A model generated the notes under the pieces. That model ran no database searches, had not been told where the DNA came from, and saw nothing but the letters and a program-made list of their open reading frames with translations. 30,906 nt of DNA from Haplomitrium mnioides (taxonomy: Eukaryota > Marchantiophyta > Haplomitriopsida > Calobryales). The stretch lies in assembly GCA_049999725.1 (NCBI GenBank), contig JBNGIS010011177.1, forward strand, positions 1-30,906, in the 5' to 3' direction. Shown here piece by piece: positions 29,340-30,906 of the stretch (position 1 is the stretch's first letter; the number at the start of each line of letters is the position of its first letter). A program made the translations under genes and the position numbers.

Positions 29340-30110
29340 GTAGCGAGATAATTGTTAATCGGCTGAAAGGGTGACATATCAAAGATTTGGACAAGAGGAA
29401 GATAAATAAGCTCTGGCGTGCAGTGTTCTCATAACAAACTTATTGACAAGTTAACTAGAAAGAAGACTTCTTCAATGTTCTTATATCAAAGAAGTAATCC
29501 GAAATGAAGATAAGACGATGTTTCACAGGAAGATAAAGGCACCGAAACAACCACTTATCAATTATCCGGTTAGAAGAGGAACACGATGCCAAAAAGGCGA
29601 TCAATCGAAGGTCCGACTAGAGGAGGGACATAAGGTGTCAAGATAGTGATATATCGAAGGTCAGACCAAAAGGGGAACAAGATACCGAAAGGGCAATAAA
29701 TCGACAAGGGGAGCCCACTTAAGTGGGTTCTGATCCGCCTTACGCTGTGGAGAACCACACTTAACAAGGTTTCAATTGCCCTCCCTAAGTGGAGAGCCCA
29801 CTTATCAAGGATCTGTTGGAGGAAGAACAAGGGTTGCCAAAACAAGGATATAGCGCAGCTCCGATATAGGAAGAAAGAGTGCTGAAACAGAGATTTATCA
29901 ACGGTCCGAGGAGAAGCAAGCAACGTTGAAACCACAATCTATCATAGGTTCGACAAAGGAGAAAAGAGAAGGGATCAGCTGAAAGGATGACGAGTCACAG
30001 ATCCAACCAAAAGAGAACCAAAGATGTCGAAGAGGCAATCTAGCGCAGATCCAACGAAGGAGGAAACGGTGCTGAAAAGAGGATTTATCACCGATCCAAC
30101 AGGGGCAAAA
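29340..30110 (+). repeat. 48-bp minisatellite of LTR Z2, disrupted
   Basis: Diverged units (GTGCCAAAAAGGCGATCAAT, GTGCTGAAACAGAGATTTAT and others) continue to about 30110. They are interrupted by unrelated text (about 29410-29530) and by a second pair of hairpin modules (29700-29815). Confidence 0.65.
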
Positions 30111-30660
30111 ACAGAGGTCTTTGTAGTTCTTATTCAGAGGGTCAAGGGCGTTGCGGATGACATGGCAGCTGGGAAAGTCAACGGGTCAATGGGCGGTCAG
30201 CGCAACAGTCCGCCTACCCCTTTGCGAGGCGGCGTCGGACGGTGCCACAACGGAAACATGGCGCCCTCAGCGAAAATACAAGGAATCTTAGAGATTCCTC
30301 GAGAATCTTGGATCTTTGCGGAAACGTGGCACCCTCAGCGTGACTCTGGAAATTAGCGGGAATCTTAGAGATTCTGCAGGAATCTCAAGACTTTGCGGAA
30401 ATGTGGCGCTTTGAGAGAGCCCGTGGGATTCTTTGGAGTGTCCGCGGACCTACGCAGAAACGTAGTGCTTCGAGGATTGATAGGCAATTTTGGAACGAAC
30501 CTCGAAATTCACATCAGATCTGCGTCGAGCTTTGTCGCCTTGTAGAATTAAGCCAAGCCTTTGGAATTCACATCAGATCTACGCCAAGCTTCATCAACTT
30601 GTAGAATTAGGCTGATCTCTTGGAGTTTACATTTTATGGTCTACGCCAATGCTTTCGAAT

Positions 30661-30906
30661 TGTCAGCCGGTGATTTGGAGCAGTAAAGCTTAACGGACGA
30701 AATCAGAAGCACCACTGGCCACATTGTTCCCTTTACAAGTGTGAAGGCCCTCAGGAACAGCTGATTACCTCAAACAGCTGTTAAGAGCAGGGTGCATGAG
30801 TCCTGGGAGGGAAACAGGACCATGGCGGAGGAGGAAGAAGAAGGGATCAGCAACAAGGAAGCCCGAAGGCACTCCGAAGGAAGGCAGATCGCGGGTGTCC
30901 TGCAGC
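30661..30906 (+). repeat. LTR copy X2 (5' terminal part), plus orientation
   Basis: Starts TGTCAGCCGGTGATTTGG and matches the complement of 1285 to 1040 along its whole visible length. It runs off the window. It follows LTR Z2 with no visible spacer. Confidence 0.85.

Larger units (their letters stand above)
27792..30660 (+). repeat. LTR copy Z2, 3' LTR of element C, with an assembly gap
   Basis: Starts TGTTAGCCGAGTTTG. It is collinear with LTR Z1 over the first ~550 bases (GCATGCTTGGAGAGAAGGG, the A-rich tract, GCCCTGAACTAGGTCCGTC, TATA-like box about 28270) and again at 29200-29330 (hairpin modules). A disrupted minisatellite lies at 29340-30110, closed by GTAGTTCTTATT. The 30170-30250 module has the LTR-sense orientation. 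From about 30480 there is a duplicated segment: AATTCACATCAGATCT occurs twice about 60 bases apart. It stops at 30660 where LTR X2 starts. Short ORFs are not supported as genes. Confidence 0.65.

Overview
This window looks like intergenic, repeat-dense DNA from a land plant with a large genome. I see no convincing host gene. Nearly all of it is explained by decayed, nested and rearranged Ty3/gypsy (Metaviridae) LTR retrotransposons of one lineage. That lineage has very long LTRs (about 3.3 to 4.6 kb) that begin TGTCAGCC and end (G)GCTGACA or GTGACA. The plant reading rests on the Gag, RT and integrase style (RT motifs resemble the Athila/Tat branch; no chromodomain seen), on stop codons that fit plant CG and CHG methylation decay, and on plant-like cis motifs (ACGT and W-box cores) in the LTRs. 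The species cannot be named from this.

Layout. (1) 1-1285, minus: CpG-rich LTR 'X1'. (2) 1286-2187, minus: gag remnant 'D'. (3) 2188-11532, minus: element A, read from high to low coordinates: 5' LTR Y2 (11532 to 8793, interrupted by an unrelated 1222-bp solo LTR at 9100-10321), then protease, RT, RNase H and integrase (8792 to about 5140), a (CA)23 microsatellite, a polypurine-tract region, and 3' LTR Y1 (4918 to 2188). (4) 11533-11668: about two copies of a 74-bp satellite. (5) 11669-19165, plus: element B, with a 4.6-kb 5' LTR Z1, a primer-binding-site region, gag with three zinc knuckles, and protease; RT onwards is lost. (6) 19166-23931: two LTRs back to back (Y5 plus, Y3 minus) forming a large inverted repeat. 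(7) 23932-24389: six copies of the 74-bp satellite. (8) 24390-25088: minus LTR fragment Y4, then a short stretch with a possible SINE-like A/B box. (9) 25300-30660, plus: element C, with the 5' LTR end, PBS, a gag lacking capsid, a zinc knuckle, an RT core, a polypurine tract and 3' LTR Z2 (with a 100-N assembly gap). (10) 30661-30906, plus: LTR X2, an inverted partner of X1, so the window starts and ends with inverted copies of one LTR.

No element has an intact reading frame for all proteins. Stops, frameshifts, lost catalytic residues and internal deletions make each one non-functional by itself. The most interesting structure is outside the proteins: a 48-bp two-type minisatellite inside the LTRs, a paired small hairpin module in front of it, a phased TAAGAAC triplet, an inverted segment in one LTR, and a 74-bp satellite that sits at four LTR outer ends.
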